From positions 49,620 through 113,619 of the forward strand of contig JABVXV010000207.1 of assembly GCA_013365325.1 (NCBI GenBank): DNA of 64,000 nucleotides, in the 5' to 3' direction. The stretch's first letter is position 1; each line of letters starts with the position of its first letter. This document shows, piece by piece, positions 12,917 through 24,209 of this stretch. The notes below the pieces were generated by a model. That model worked only from the letters and a program-made list of their open reading frames with translations, ran no database searches and was not told where the DNA came from. The stretch is from Dipetalonema caudispina (taxonomy: Eukaryota > Nematoda > Chromadorea > Rhabditida > Onchocercidae). Made by a program: the position numbers and the translations under genes.

Positions 12917-14557
12917 TTAATGACGTTCTTTTAATTGAAAACTGGGAAGCAGACCAGAAGTGCTCGATCGTGTCTTTTTTTCTTCCTCAATTTCATCCAA
13001 GTATGGCTTAAGGTACCATGTTTCCTGGAATCAAGTAGCAAACCGGTGATCATGAATAAATACATTAACTAAGTGAATATACTACGAAGACAATAAATAA
13101 ATCGATTCAGAGTTTCTGCTCAAATTGCGACAGCTAAGAAAGATGATATATAAAAATGGGAAGAGCAGAATACGAAACAGCAGAATCTACCCGCTCATTA
13201 TCAAATTATACGATAGACTTACATCTTCCCATTTCGTCCACTTTTCTTTTGGTAACTGTTCGCCATGGCATTTCATCGAATGTGCATGATAAAGTCGTAT
13301 TTTGCGTTCATCAAAAAGCCATGGCTCCTTCAAGTTCAAACGACGTAGCGCCTCCTTCACTTCCGGAGCTGGCTCAAAATACTGATCGTGAAACAGCAAA
13401 CCTGAAATTCTCAGTATATTACAACAAACTTCAAAAGTCTTAATTCGATTTCTATAGAATTTAGTGTTTCTTTCTACCAAAATTCTACGCATAGTTGATC
13501 TTTTAAAATTAAAAAGCAAAGAGTTTGCGGTTTTCTACAGACATTTGATTATAACGGTAAAAAACAAATTGAAGGATTTTAGTGTAAATAAAGAAAGAGA
13601 AAGAGCTATTAGAAACAGAACCGTATCGTCTTCCACTCCAGCCATATGTCCAGCAAAAATACCGCAACATTTGTGCCAATTTTCCTGTAAAAGACAACAT
13701 TTGTAACTACGCCGGGTCGAGAATGTAAATGGTTGTTACAACTTAATATAAGATAAAGCTTCCACAAGACAAAAATGCTCTCGCGAATCAATAATATGCT
13801 CCTCATGCTATTCAAATACATTGAAATTAAACCAACCCAATATAAGTTCATGTAACAAAATTTAAAATTCTTTTTGCTACATCTAATGCCGCCGGACGTA
13901 CATTTGTCTGAAATTCCTCAACTACTCAATAGTGAACGCAATAAATTTGAAAACATGAAAATACCGTTATATGCAAATTTGATGTTTTTAGCAGCTGGCG
14001 AGACATTTTCCCAGCGAGCCGCCAACGACGGCTGCGAAAGGGCAACCTGGAAAAATCATCAAAGTCAAAGTGAGAGAAACTGTCACGTCAGGTAACAGTT
14101 AAATCATTAAAAATTTAATGATTAAAGGGATATAATTCTTCAGCAAAATTTCTGTTAGATATAACTTTCAAATAAGGTACATATTCCTTGAAGATTGATA
14201 TTATCAAAAAGATGCTTCTACATGTTAAATGGCTAACTAGCTAGTTTAACTACGAAATAGAGTGAGTTACATCCAAAATTTCTTTCACTAGTATCAATGT
14301 ATGAATTAAACGGTATGCCTTGACAGTAATCAAATCCCAAATCTTTTTTAGTACTGTCAATGAGTGACATAATTTGCAGGAAAAAAATTATAACATAATG
14401 GAGCTAAATTTTTCCTTGTCATAAGATTATTATCATTCCCATGTACATATTTCTATTACACATTAACGGTATTTTTAGATAAACGGAATTATTAGCTAAT
14501 AATCAACAAAATCTACAAAAATACTATAACCTTTGTTAAAAGTGTTGTGCGCACCAT
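12917..14557 (-). CDS. UQCRB: Cytochrome b-c1 complex subunit 7 (UQCRB/QCR7-like)
   Basis: Four exons join in phase: 14531-14557, 13965-14046, 13223-13401 and 12917-13024, giving 131 residues (family usually about 110-130). The start is a 9-codon exon with a basic N-terminus, as expected for an imported mitochondrial protein. Family hallmarks are visible in order: FAYNGLLFHDQ near the second splice, VKEALRRL, then LPKEKWTKWED spanning to the last exon, which begins ETWYLKPYLDEIEEE. These match the conserved QCR7 core that sits on the matrix side of complex III next to cytochrome b. The first exon is short and was placed by phase and by its GTTATAG donor, so it is the least certain part. The gene is divergent from cyclophilin CYP-1, and a small unrecognised gene follows on the same strand. 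Confidence 0.87.
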
Positions 14558-16053
14558 TTGTTAGCCGTCCTACTTCACACGATAACGATGGATGGTACTG
14601 AATTGTGCCGAAATGCCGATTTATTCTAAAGTAAAAATGCTATTGTTGATGATAAGAAAAAAAAAAGTACTAAATAAACTTACATACGCCGTATTCCCTC
14701 TTGTCTAATACTCTTGAATGAATCTTTCCACATACCATTCTAACTTAAATTAAGCCAGATCCTTAAATTCATCCCAATCTGAAACTTCTCATTCCTATCA
14801 GTGCTTCTTCCATAAAAAATCTATCCCATTTTATCATATTATGCCTAAGTAATCTTATCACAAAGGCAGGCTAAAATCGACAAATGAAAAATGTCTATTT
14901 ATTTATGCTTACTTTACGAATTATTTCTTTAATTCATAAGGTAATTGTTTACCTAATAAAATTTGCTTATTTGCGGACATTTACAATAAAATAACAAATA
15001 CATTAGCCAACATTACACTAATCGTAGTGAATGTTTGAGATGTGAATTAACACAGCGCTTATTAGCAAAACCAAATCAACTCAGTATGCAACAACTCCAC
15101 TTATGCTACTTTGATTAGGTTCATTACGTATATAAATACTTCCTGTTCATTATTTAAATATTTCTAGGATTAATTCTTAGTAAATATTTGGTAATTGAAC
15201 TTTTCAGTCAGCCAAAATTTCATCATTTAATTTAAATGGCAGAAAGAAGGAAAAATGAAGTGAAATAAAAACTATGCTTTGTTATATCTAAAGTATTCAT
15301 AACAGTAGCATATATGCAACAATTCTACAGTAAATATCATTTAGAAAGATTGTTGTCTTCCAATTTGACATTAAAAATTGATAACAATTGAAGCGATCAT
15401 ATTAACTTATGCATTTAAATAGTTTAAACTTAAGGAATTGCCCTTATGAAATCAACTGTTTCGTTTCTCGATACAAACTTAGATTTCTAAGTCAAATGAA
15501 GTTTAATTTATTTGATAGCAGGTTATGTTTACATTACATGATAATATAAAAGCTGAATTTGTTCCCGTAATATCAAAACTGAAAGCTATCCGGTATTGCT
15601 TTCCTTATATTATACAACATGAAATATGCCCGTAAGGTATTTCACAACTGGTCGATAACATCTGATGAATTAATCTCTTTCAGGATTATGTCCTTTTTTT
15701 TTTTTCTTTTATTTGTTATATGTTCTGAGCTTTTTTGTCGAATTTTTTTTTATTTGTTATGGGTAAGAATGCTATTTGCATGAATATTTCTGACCTCTTT
15801 TCATATATTTTTATTAACAGTATAGGACATCATTATAACTAAAGTTACATCTCGTTGCTACTATAAATATGTAATAATCCTCTATTCTAGTTTTATTAAT
15901 TATTTGATTGCTTGAAGAAAGATTTAAGTATTGATAATGTTTGCATCAATATGTCAGTTTCATTTGTATAAACAAATTTTTCAAGAATTTCGTAATTATT
16001 GGATATATATTTTTTTTTTTCAGTTTAATTTAGTTCTTCCACTATAACAGAAA
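14558..16053. promoter_or_regulatory. Divergent intergenic region between UQCRB and CYP-1
   Basis: About 1.5 kb separates the start codons of two divergently transcribed genes, so both promoters should lie here. Just upstream of the CYP-1 start is a long T-run followed by CAG (about 16008-16022), a good trans- or cis-splice acceptor for the start exon. I see no coding exon and no recognisable TATA or initiator element that stands out from the AT-rich background. Confidence 0.5.
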
Positions 16054-19000
16054 ATGTCTAAAAAAGATCGCCGCCGGGTATTTTTCGATGTAACAATTGA
16101 TGGTAACCTTGCGGGTCGTATTGTAATGGAGTTGTACAATGATATAGCACCACGGACTTGTGATAATTTTTTGATGCTTTGTACTGGTATGGCTGGCATT
16201 GGTAAGATTAGTGGCAAACCTTTGCACTATAAAGGATCGACATTTCATCGTGTCATCAAGAATTTCATGATTCAGGTAAAAATTTTTGAGTAATATGACA
16301 CGAGTTGATATGTATGCAATTACTATAGCTTCATGCATTTATCAGGCGGCAAAACAAGGTATGATGTTGTTACAAGTTAAGAATATTTTGTTAGGAGGGA
16401 CGAGAACATTTGATGAAAGAAATTTAATATTTAAATAGATGGATGCAATTTTTTTTTTCCAGGGAGGAGATTTTACGAAAGGTGACGGGACTGGTGGGGA
16501 ATCAATTTATGGTGGTATGTTCGATGATGAGGAATTCGTCATGAAGCATGATGAACCATTTGTTTTGTCGATGGCAAATAAAGGACCTAATACGAATGGT
16601 TCACAATTTTTCATTACTACTACACCGGCACCACATCTCAACAATATCCACGTGGTATTTGGTAAGGTTAGTAATTTAAAGCATACGTATTGAATTCGTC
16701 AGTTTGTTAACTGTTTTTCACATACGTCATTGTATGCAGAGTAAATATCATGAGGTTTTTGGAGATTGTTAGCATTCAATATAAAATAAAGAACATATTC
16801 TGTTGTCTATGGTGCTTATTAAAATCTTCAGCTTGTTTATTCTTCACCAAAGAATGATTAAATTAAGATCTGTCTAGTTATGCAATATTAGTTTTGTGAT
16901 TTACTTTCAGAGCATGGGAAAGTTGTTTATTTTCTTTTTGTGTTTGAAAGTGACAGGTGAAGTAATTAGAAATAAATTTGAGAATACGATTATAGGTTGT
17001 TTCTGGGCAGGAAGTTGTAACCAAAATCGAATATTTAAAGACTAATTCTAAGAATCGTCCATTAGCTGATGTTGTAATACTTAATTGTGGTGAACTTGTT
17101 CGACGGAAAAAACGACAACATTCTTCTGGATCAAGTGAATCCGTCAGGTAATAAAAGATCTTTGTTTGGATAAGATATAATCAAGTTTTTATTCTGGAGA
17201 TGTTTACTTCTTACCACCACTGAATTGAATTTGTCTTTGAATTTAGATGAAATATAATCTCTCAATTCATTTATTTCTTTTTTTGCTTTTGTTGCTGATA
17301 CGTTATGTTAATTTGCAGTTCTTCTGTATCAACTGAGAAAAGTCATAAGAAGACAAAAAAGACAAAAATGAAAGGGAAGAAACGAAAAGAGAGTGATGAG
17401 GTGGAACATTTGGAAATTGGTACTGTCGTTCCGGAAGCAGAACTGCAACTATCGAGTGTAAAACCGGAAGATTTGCCTGAAGAACCAGAGCACCAAAATA
17501 AGTATCTGATGAGACGGTAAATGCTTGCGTATTATTTGAGGATGAGATTACCAATCTTCCTTTTTTAATTCCCTCTTTCTCAGAAAATTGTTTTTTCTCT
17601 CAAATATTTTAATTTTTTTAGGTCGAAAACACCGGAAAATTCGAAGAAAGAAAAGAAAGAGAAACCACGGCAATCACCTCAGCGTTTTTCGCGACGCGAT
17701 ATTGGTCACCGTTTGAATCGTATGCGGAGAACACGAACTGGACACAAAATAAAGGTAGCATCACCTTCATTTTCAGTAATCATTGTTCAGGTGGTTCTTA
17801 TTCAGTTGGTTAGTTTGAAGTTTACTGTTGCCTTCTTGTACGTTTAGATATCATGTTAAGGGTATTCCGCTCCATTTACTGAAGCATGATGTTAATTTCT
17901 AAAATTTCATGTTCGTAGGAGTTTTTGCAGTTTTTTATCGGCGCCGAGCTTCAATTGTTTTGTTTCATAGCCATAATCTGAGATATTACATTCGTTTAGG
18001 GGCGCGGTGCACTTCGATTTCGAACTCCAGAGGGCAGTAGTGATCATGATGGAAGTCGTACTCCTCCTCATTGGAGACGTGAACAGGTAATTTTAAGATT
18101 TCATAACTTCTTATTCCGTATAAACTAGTTTTTTTCTTTCTTTTTTTGCTGTGACAAAGAAATACCTCAGTTAGTTTTTGGAATTGTACTGTTAACTGTT
18201 GCTTGATGATAATTTGTACTTTTATGAAACACCATAATTTTAAGTTTTAAGCTTTTCTTTTTCACATTTCCTTAAGCTGTGAAGTACGACTCGGAATACT
18301 GGAGTGCTTTATTCTACACATCAGCATTATTATGAATGGACAGTAGTTTCGAAGTGACATCTTTGCGAGTGATTTTTTTTTTTTTTTTTTTTGTTTTAGA
18401 ATCGTGTAATAACACTTGACGAATTGCATCGTTTGCAAGAGAAAAGAAAGGCTTATGAGCTTGAAGAGCTTGAGAATCCGAAAAACGATATCATCGATAA
18501 GGGAAAAACTGATGTTTCATTAAATACATCCAAGAAAACTGAAAACAAGGAGGAAAGGTATCGCGGTAGGTCCGAAAGGAAGGAAAATCGACATGAGAGA
18601 AGTAGACACACAGCAGTAAGCTTTGAAATTTAGTACTGATTTCATTTCTTCAAAAATTTGTGAGAATAATTTGTTGTATGCTAAAATACTTAGCTCGATT
18701 TGATGTTTAAAGAATTTTCCAGCGGAAATAAAGATTGTTAAAGGATGAGTAGATAGAGCAAGTTAGAATTACTTGTTACACGAAATGAGGTGAACTGCCT
18801 TTTTTAGCGACGGTCACCGGAACATACAACACGACATTTCACAAGAGAAAAGGTTCGCCGTAAAATTGATGAAACTGGAGATATTGAAGATGTGAAACGG
18901 ACAAAAAGAGATCGACGAGGACGAGTTGCTGAAAAAGAAAAAGTCGAGACTGTAAGTTCTAACGTTCTTTAAAGACTAATATTACTAATGCGTGAAATAT

Positions 19001-21527
19001 TATTGAATGAGATTTTTTGTTCAAATGGCTGCAACTGGGGAGTGTCAGGATAAAATGGAGGATCAGAGACTGTGGGGCTTTTGAAAGAGGGGAGCGGAAG
19101 GTGAGCGCGTCTTGCGCGATGTAGTCCGATCAGTGATGACTTGAATCTAAGTTGTTCATTTTGAAAAGTTGTATAAATTTAGAATGGTGCAAAAGCTGCA
19201 GTAGATGAATTAAATTTGGATGAGCCAACAGTAGAGGTTGTATTGGACAGTGCCGAAGACATTAGAGACAGTGATGATGAAGCTATCAGGATCCACTTGT
19301 TGAAGGCGAAAGAAAGGGCAGAAGAGAAAGCGAAACATGGTAGGTTCAATTATTTTAGTACTCACTTGTAAACGATCATGGAAAAAAGAAACTCGCCAGA
19401 CTTTACTTTGTAATGGATATATTTATAAAGATGAGTTTCATATTGTCTGGCGTACAGAACGCAGTCACCCACTCACTTACTCTCTTTATTCTATTCGACC
19501 TGATTATATAGTTCTGATTTTCTTTCAACCCTTCTTTTACTCATGGTAAAGGTTGAAAGCTATTTCTTTTTTCTTTTTATTTATATGTAGAGGAAGAGGT
19601 AAACTAAGGAATGAAGTGACGACTAAATTTGATCTTTTGCTGTTTTATAGATGCAAAAATGATTGAAAAGATCGATGATAATGAAGAACGAGATCGAAAA
19701 ACGGCTTCTGGAGAAAAACAGAAGGACAATGCGGAAAAAGGTGGACAACACCGGGAGCATAAAAGCGACGACCGTGAAAAGCGAGCTGCCGAAGATAAGA
19801 ATGAAATTGCAGAAGCAGATACAGGGAGTAAACGACATCGACGAAGAAGCGGTAGCAAGGATCTTAAGGGAAAAACAGAGCGAAGACATAAGAGTCGAAG
19901 CGTAGAGGAAAGTAGAAGACGGAGTACTAGTCACGAAAAACTTGACGATCTGAAACGAAAGGATGCTTCGGGCCAAAAAAGTCAAACAAGCAGTGAGCGG
20001 ACTGAGGAAACAAAAACAAGTCAGACCGATTCTAACAGGAGTGATAATTCAAAGCTGTCAATAAATGGAAAGTTGCAGGAAATTAGTTCAACTAATAAGG
20101 AGAATGAAGAACTTTCGGAACAGAAAAGTTTAAAAACGGAGCTGTCAAAACCAGAAGAAATCAAGCAGCAGACAAATGAAGTTTCCAAAAAAGGAAAAAG
20201 TGGTGAAAAGCCGAAAGAATTGAAACGAAGTGAGAGAAGTCGCAGCCGGAGACGTCGAAGCAGAAGCAATGTCCGTAAGCGACGAAGTTCGAGCCGTCGT
20301 TCAAGGTCACATGATCGCCGTCTTAGGTAATCTTTTTGTATGCCTCACTAGTTATTTTGAATAAGTTGTTGGGAATACAAAACTGGAATACTATGTCATA
20401 TGAGATGCAACAGCCGTACACTTGCATATCATTTTCCGTCAGGTAAAAGTATTTTACTTTAAGGTCGCGATCTCGATCGAGAGGTCATGTGCGTCGGTTT
20501 GAAGGATGGCCTCGCGCTCGCCGGCCAACTAGACGAGAATTATATGATGAGCGCATGCGCCGGGAGCGTGAACGACGTCGAAGCTTCGATAGGTATTCGG
20601 ATAGAAGACGCACCAGAAGCCGAAGTGCTCGACGGGATAGTGATCGGGTTCAATTTTTATTTTATCGTGAAGAAAACCTTTCTATTACGAATACTTGACA
20701 AAATTTCGTAGTCAGGAAGTATTCTTGTGCTAATCAAGATTATGGGCTGGGATATGCATCATCCACTTTTTAAAAGGCGATTCATTGTTCTCTCATATAG
20801 TTATGGTTATCTTCTCCATCGCTACCAATAAGGACAAAATCATTTCAGTACTGTAGAAGATACATCCGCAACAAAGATGTAATGGATGAATTTATACATT
20901 TTGTTGATTTGTATAGATCACAATTTCAGTACTCGAGACGTAGCCGAAAACGTTCACCGTCTTCTTCAAGTAGTAGCAGTGACAATTCATCAAGCGATTC
21001 TCGAAGCACTGCAAGTAGCAGGTTGAATTTTCTTCTCTTACCTTAGGAAAAAAAACTGTAGTGGAATAAGTGATGAGAAGAGGAAATGGTGGGGCAGAAT
21101 CTCTTCAGAAGAAAAAAAAAACTGAAAGTGGGCGATAAATGAAATACAAGTGAAGAAAGAGAGGGAAGAACTGTCAGGGAAATATTAAAAAATTGAAACT
21201 GTGTTTTCCAAGTACTATTTTAGAATTGTCCAGTGGTAGATCAATAGTCTATATCTCGTAAGTTGGGATAGTTAGATGTTTAGTATTATAAGACTTCCGT
21301 TTTTATCAGTGATTATTGTACCGAATCCCTGTTCATTCTTGTAGCTAGGAGATCGAAACATGTATCGCTGTACGTTGCATGTCATATGAGATGCTGTAGC
21401 CGTAGTAAGATGGAACGATTCCGTTCTAAGTTTCAATTCTTATTTTTAAAATAACTTCAGTGCATCATCAAAACGTTCGAGCAGTTCGGATTCAAGCAGA
21501 AGTTCTCGTAGTAGAAGCTCTAACTAG
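16054..21527 (+). CDS. cyp-1: Divergent-loop cyclophilin with C-terminal RS domain (CYP-1), peptidyl-prolyl isomerase
   Basis: Thirteen exons join in phase: 16054-16275, 16463-16666, 16996-17147, 17319-17516, 17622-17754, 18000-18086, 18400-18615, 18808-18951, 19183-19339, 19651-20326, 20464-20647, 20930-21021 and 21461-21527. The product is 843 residues. Residues 8-180 are the cyclophilin domain with FHRVI (catalytic Arg66), [12 protein letters not shown] and [17 protein letters not shown] divergent loop lies at about 48-60. Position 132 is His where human cyclophilin A has the cyclosporin-contacting Trp121. The rest is Lys/Glu- and Arg/Ser-rich, with TPPHWRREQ at the end of exon 6 and RS/SR runs at the end, as in the nuclear PPIG/NKTR class. 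The length and His132 agree with what I recall of Brugia malayi CYP-1. The role inferred from the family is folding or assembly of splicing factors in nuclear speckles. Confidence 0.96.
19049..19100 (+). other. Candidate cryptic or poison cassette exon inside CYP-1 intron 8
   Basis: Within the intron 18952-19182 a GC-rich 52-base block is bounded by GTGTCAG on the left and GTGAGC on the right, both good splice sites. Read in the phase of the preceding exon it hits TGA after 11 codons, and 52 is not divisible by three. Inclusion would therefore truncate the reading frame. Such exons are common autoregulatory devices in RS-domain genes, but use of this one is inference. Confidence 0.3.
20394..20418 (+). 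repeat. Intronic 25-base motif, copy 1 of 2
   Basis: This block in the intron before exon 11 of the cyclophilin gene matches 21380-21404 at 22 of 25 positions. The copies share a 15-base core TGTCATATGAGATGC and a 7-base AGCCGTA, differing only in the three bases between them. Confidence 0.8.
21380..21404 (+). repeat. Intronic 25-base motif, copy 2 of 2
   Basis: Second copy of the motif at 20394-20418, in the intron before the last cyclophilin exon. It ends 56 bases before the acceptor of that exon. Confidence 0.8.
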
Positions 21528-24209
21528 TTGATTTTATTTACTTGTTTTGTTGTGCACTTGTTGCATATTTTGCTAAATTTTAGTTGTTATATGTGAAAAA
21601 TTTTAAAAAGCAGCAAAAAAGAACATGGTGATTTCTAGAAGATTTTAAAAATGTAAGTTACTTTTGGGTCATTGAAATCCAGCAAATTCAGTTTCCTTTG
21701 AGGGGTGGAGGGGATTGAAGGACGGGACAGAAAATTTTCTATCAATTTGAGCTTAAGTCTCTTTTGTAAATTCTGAATTTGATATAAATTTATTCTGAAG
21801 ATTGTTGCTTTTATTTGCGCTTTATTCGGCGAAAGGAATAGATATAACAATTTATTATGAAAAATGACTGAATATTCTGGCTCGTTAGCTTTGTCTGCTT
21901 GACTGCTTTGAGTCCATATTTCAGTTTTGTCATGTTGCACTTTTCTACGTATGACCGAAATATGTTAAATATTACACGTTCTCGGACATTTCTTTACTGA
22001 ATTGTTCATTCACATGCGCTACGTACTTTTGCATTTGTTTACGATACCCTGACACTAATGAGAATCTTTTGCTCATGGTATTAGATCTTATCTCATCTCC
22101 TTTTTCAAATTTAAGAACGGATTTTTGTTGTTTCTGTACAATGTTATACTTGAATTGTTAAAGGATCATTTCCCAATTCCATTTATTTAGCTCCGAATTT
22201 AACTAGTCCCGATGATGTATTGAAGATTTCACGACAGGATCATCGGTCTCTTTCGTAGCCGTATGCGATAGTTTCTCATCGAGGATTCTTCATACGGAAT
22301 ATCTGGGTAATTGTGGAGTAATTTAAAAAATTCATCTAAAAGCATATAATTCTGCTGGATCATCGTAATTTCTCTTCTTATTCTTCTCTATCACTGTTTT
22401 TTCGCCGCAATCCATCATTTTCATTTATGAATGCTTCTTTACCAACTTTTATTATTACATAATTATTATCACCAATAGAAACACTCAAGCAAACGTATTG
22501 CAAAAAGAAGGTAGTGAATGAATTGACAACATAATGAAGATATCATATCTATTTCAATATTTCAAATGTTTCAAATACTCAAATAGCATTTGATTTAAAG
22601 TATGGGATGGTAAGAAGAAATAGAAAATAATTCATATAGATCAGAATGATGACATACGGTGTTGGTTTCTTTTCCTTTATATTTCAAAATCTCGAAATTC
22701 AAAAGATCCATCTTCCTCAAATTTGCGAATTTCCTTCAGGGCTTCAAAATTTCCACAATATCTCTTCCATAAGAAACCAAAGGAATTATACTGTCTTTGT
22801 GTTTTCCCACATTTTAAAATTGTTGCATGTTGGGAAAGAATCGATGAAGAAAAAAAATTTTCTTTCTAGAAACATGAATTTATCCTATGCGTTGCTTCAT
22901 TGTTCTTGAATAAACTAATTGGTCGTCCTTAATTTAACATAAAAGCGAAGAGGGGAAAACTACAACACATAAAATGGACTTACAGAAGGCGGAGGTTATC
23001 ATTTGTAATATAAGGGAGGAAGTTTTGTGGAGCAGCTTCAATGTTCAAAATATGGTTAATATTTGCTTTCTGGCAATGTTAATCATTTTTTGTCCAAAAA
23101 TGTTGGTCAGCTTTCTTCCTCGTAAAAAGGCTCGTTTGATTGTAACCTTCTCTACATAGCACCGAGCAGTGGAAAAGTGGAAGAAATTACGATTACTGTA
23201 AGGCTGTGAATTATACCTGCCGAAGATTAAAATTCAGAAACGGGAGAGTTACAGAGGTGAGAGGAATATAGACAAAAAGGATATTGATCTCTAAATGAAA
23301 TGCATTTTCCTTTCGATAGAAGTTAGTCAGAAATCTTAAAATCTTGATTCTACTGCAATTTCATATCTCAAATTTGTACTTTATTCCATACTCAACTCAG
23401 GTTTTACACAGCAACATCAAATCTCAGCGTATAGCAAGATAACTTAAATTGATACTTAATCAATATTTGGTCGTTAATGGTAAAGTTGACGAAATTTTGA
23501 AAACTGAAACGAATCAGTTGACTACTGCTGGTATTCAATTTAGCATTGTTAACTTTTGGTGTACAGAATTTCAGTGCTATAATTCTTTTTCGTATGTAAA
23601 CTGTAATGTGAAAAATGAATGTGAAACACTATAAGAATAATCCATAAGAACCGAAACCGCTGTACGAATGAGTCCATTTCTGGCAAAAACAACAAAGGAT
23701 CCCGATTAGTTATAAAAATTGTGGAATTCCTAAACATTCACCGACACTGCCATACACATACCACTGATACGGCATCATCCTTGCGATAAGTGCACTGAAT
23801 AAAATTGCTGTTATGAAATCACTCAATCTACCAAAAAACAAGACAGCAAAAGAGAAAGGCTAAAATATGAATAGAGAAACGAATTGTTAATTAAATTGAT
23901 AATATGAGACTCCGCATCCGACAGTGTTTAAAAAGCAAGCCTGTAGAAGCAAAGCAATAAAGAAAAATGAAACTTTTCACCCAAATCAAAATTTTCCATC
24001 TCTCAGAAAAATCAACGACCTTTACTTTTGAGATATCAAGGTAAGAAAACTACGAAATACCACTATTATCATTAATTCCAATGCCAAATCAACACAATTC
24101 TTGCAATATCATAAAGCAAGTGAGAAAATGCATTTCGTGTATTCCATGTAAATTCTACTTGTAAAGAGTGTTAAAAGGTGTCGAATGCTAATAGAAGTTA
24201 CGCTATATT
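21528..24209. other. Convergent intergenic region between CYP-1 and TPP2
   Basis: This holds the 3' flanks of two convergent genes. Several short open frames exist on both strands (for example a minus frame at about 23560-23690 starting with a true ATG after a TTGCCAG site, with a hydrophobic N-terminus), but none has enough support to call. A hairpin with 7-bp arms lies at 22259-22297. Confidence 0.5.

Noticed and set aside
19604..20269. Long minus frames opposite the large cyclophilin exon
   Set aside because: Ser/Leu/Arg-rich antisense shadows of the Lys/Glu/Arg-rich coding exon 19651-20326.
22646..23634. Several 60-87 codon plus frames between CYP-1 and TPP2
   Set aside because: No recognisable domain, weak codon bias, no matching donors or acceptors.
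23549..23980. Possible minus-strand exons downstream of TPP2 (for example a hydrophobic ATG frame at 23687)
   Set aside because: Two frames are open over the same bases and no chain of in-phase exons could be built.
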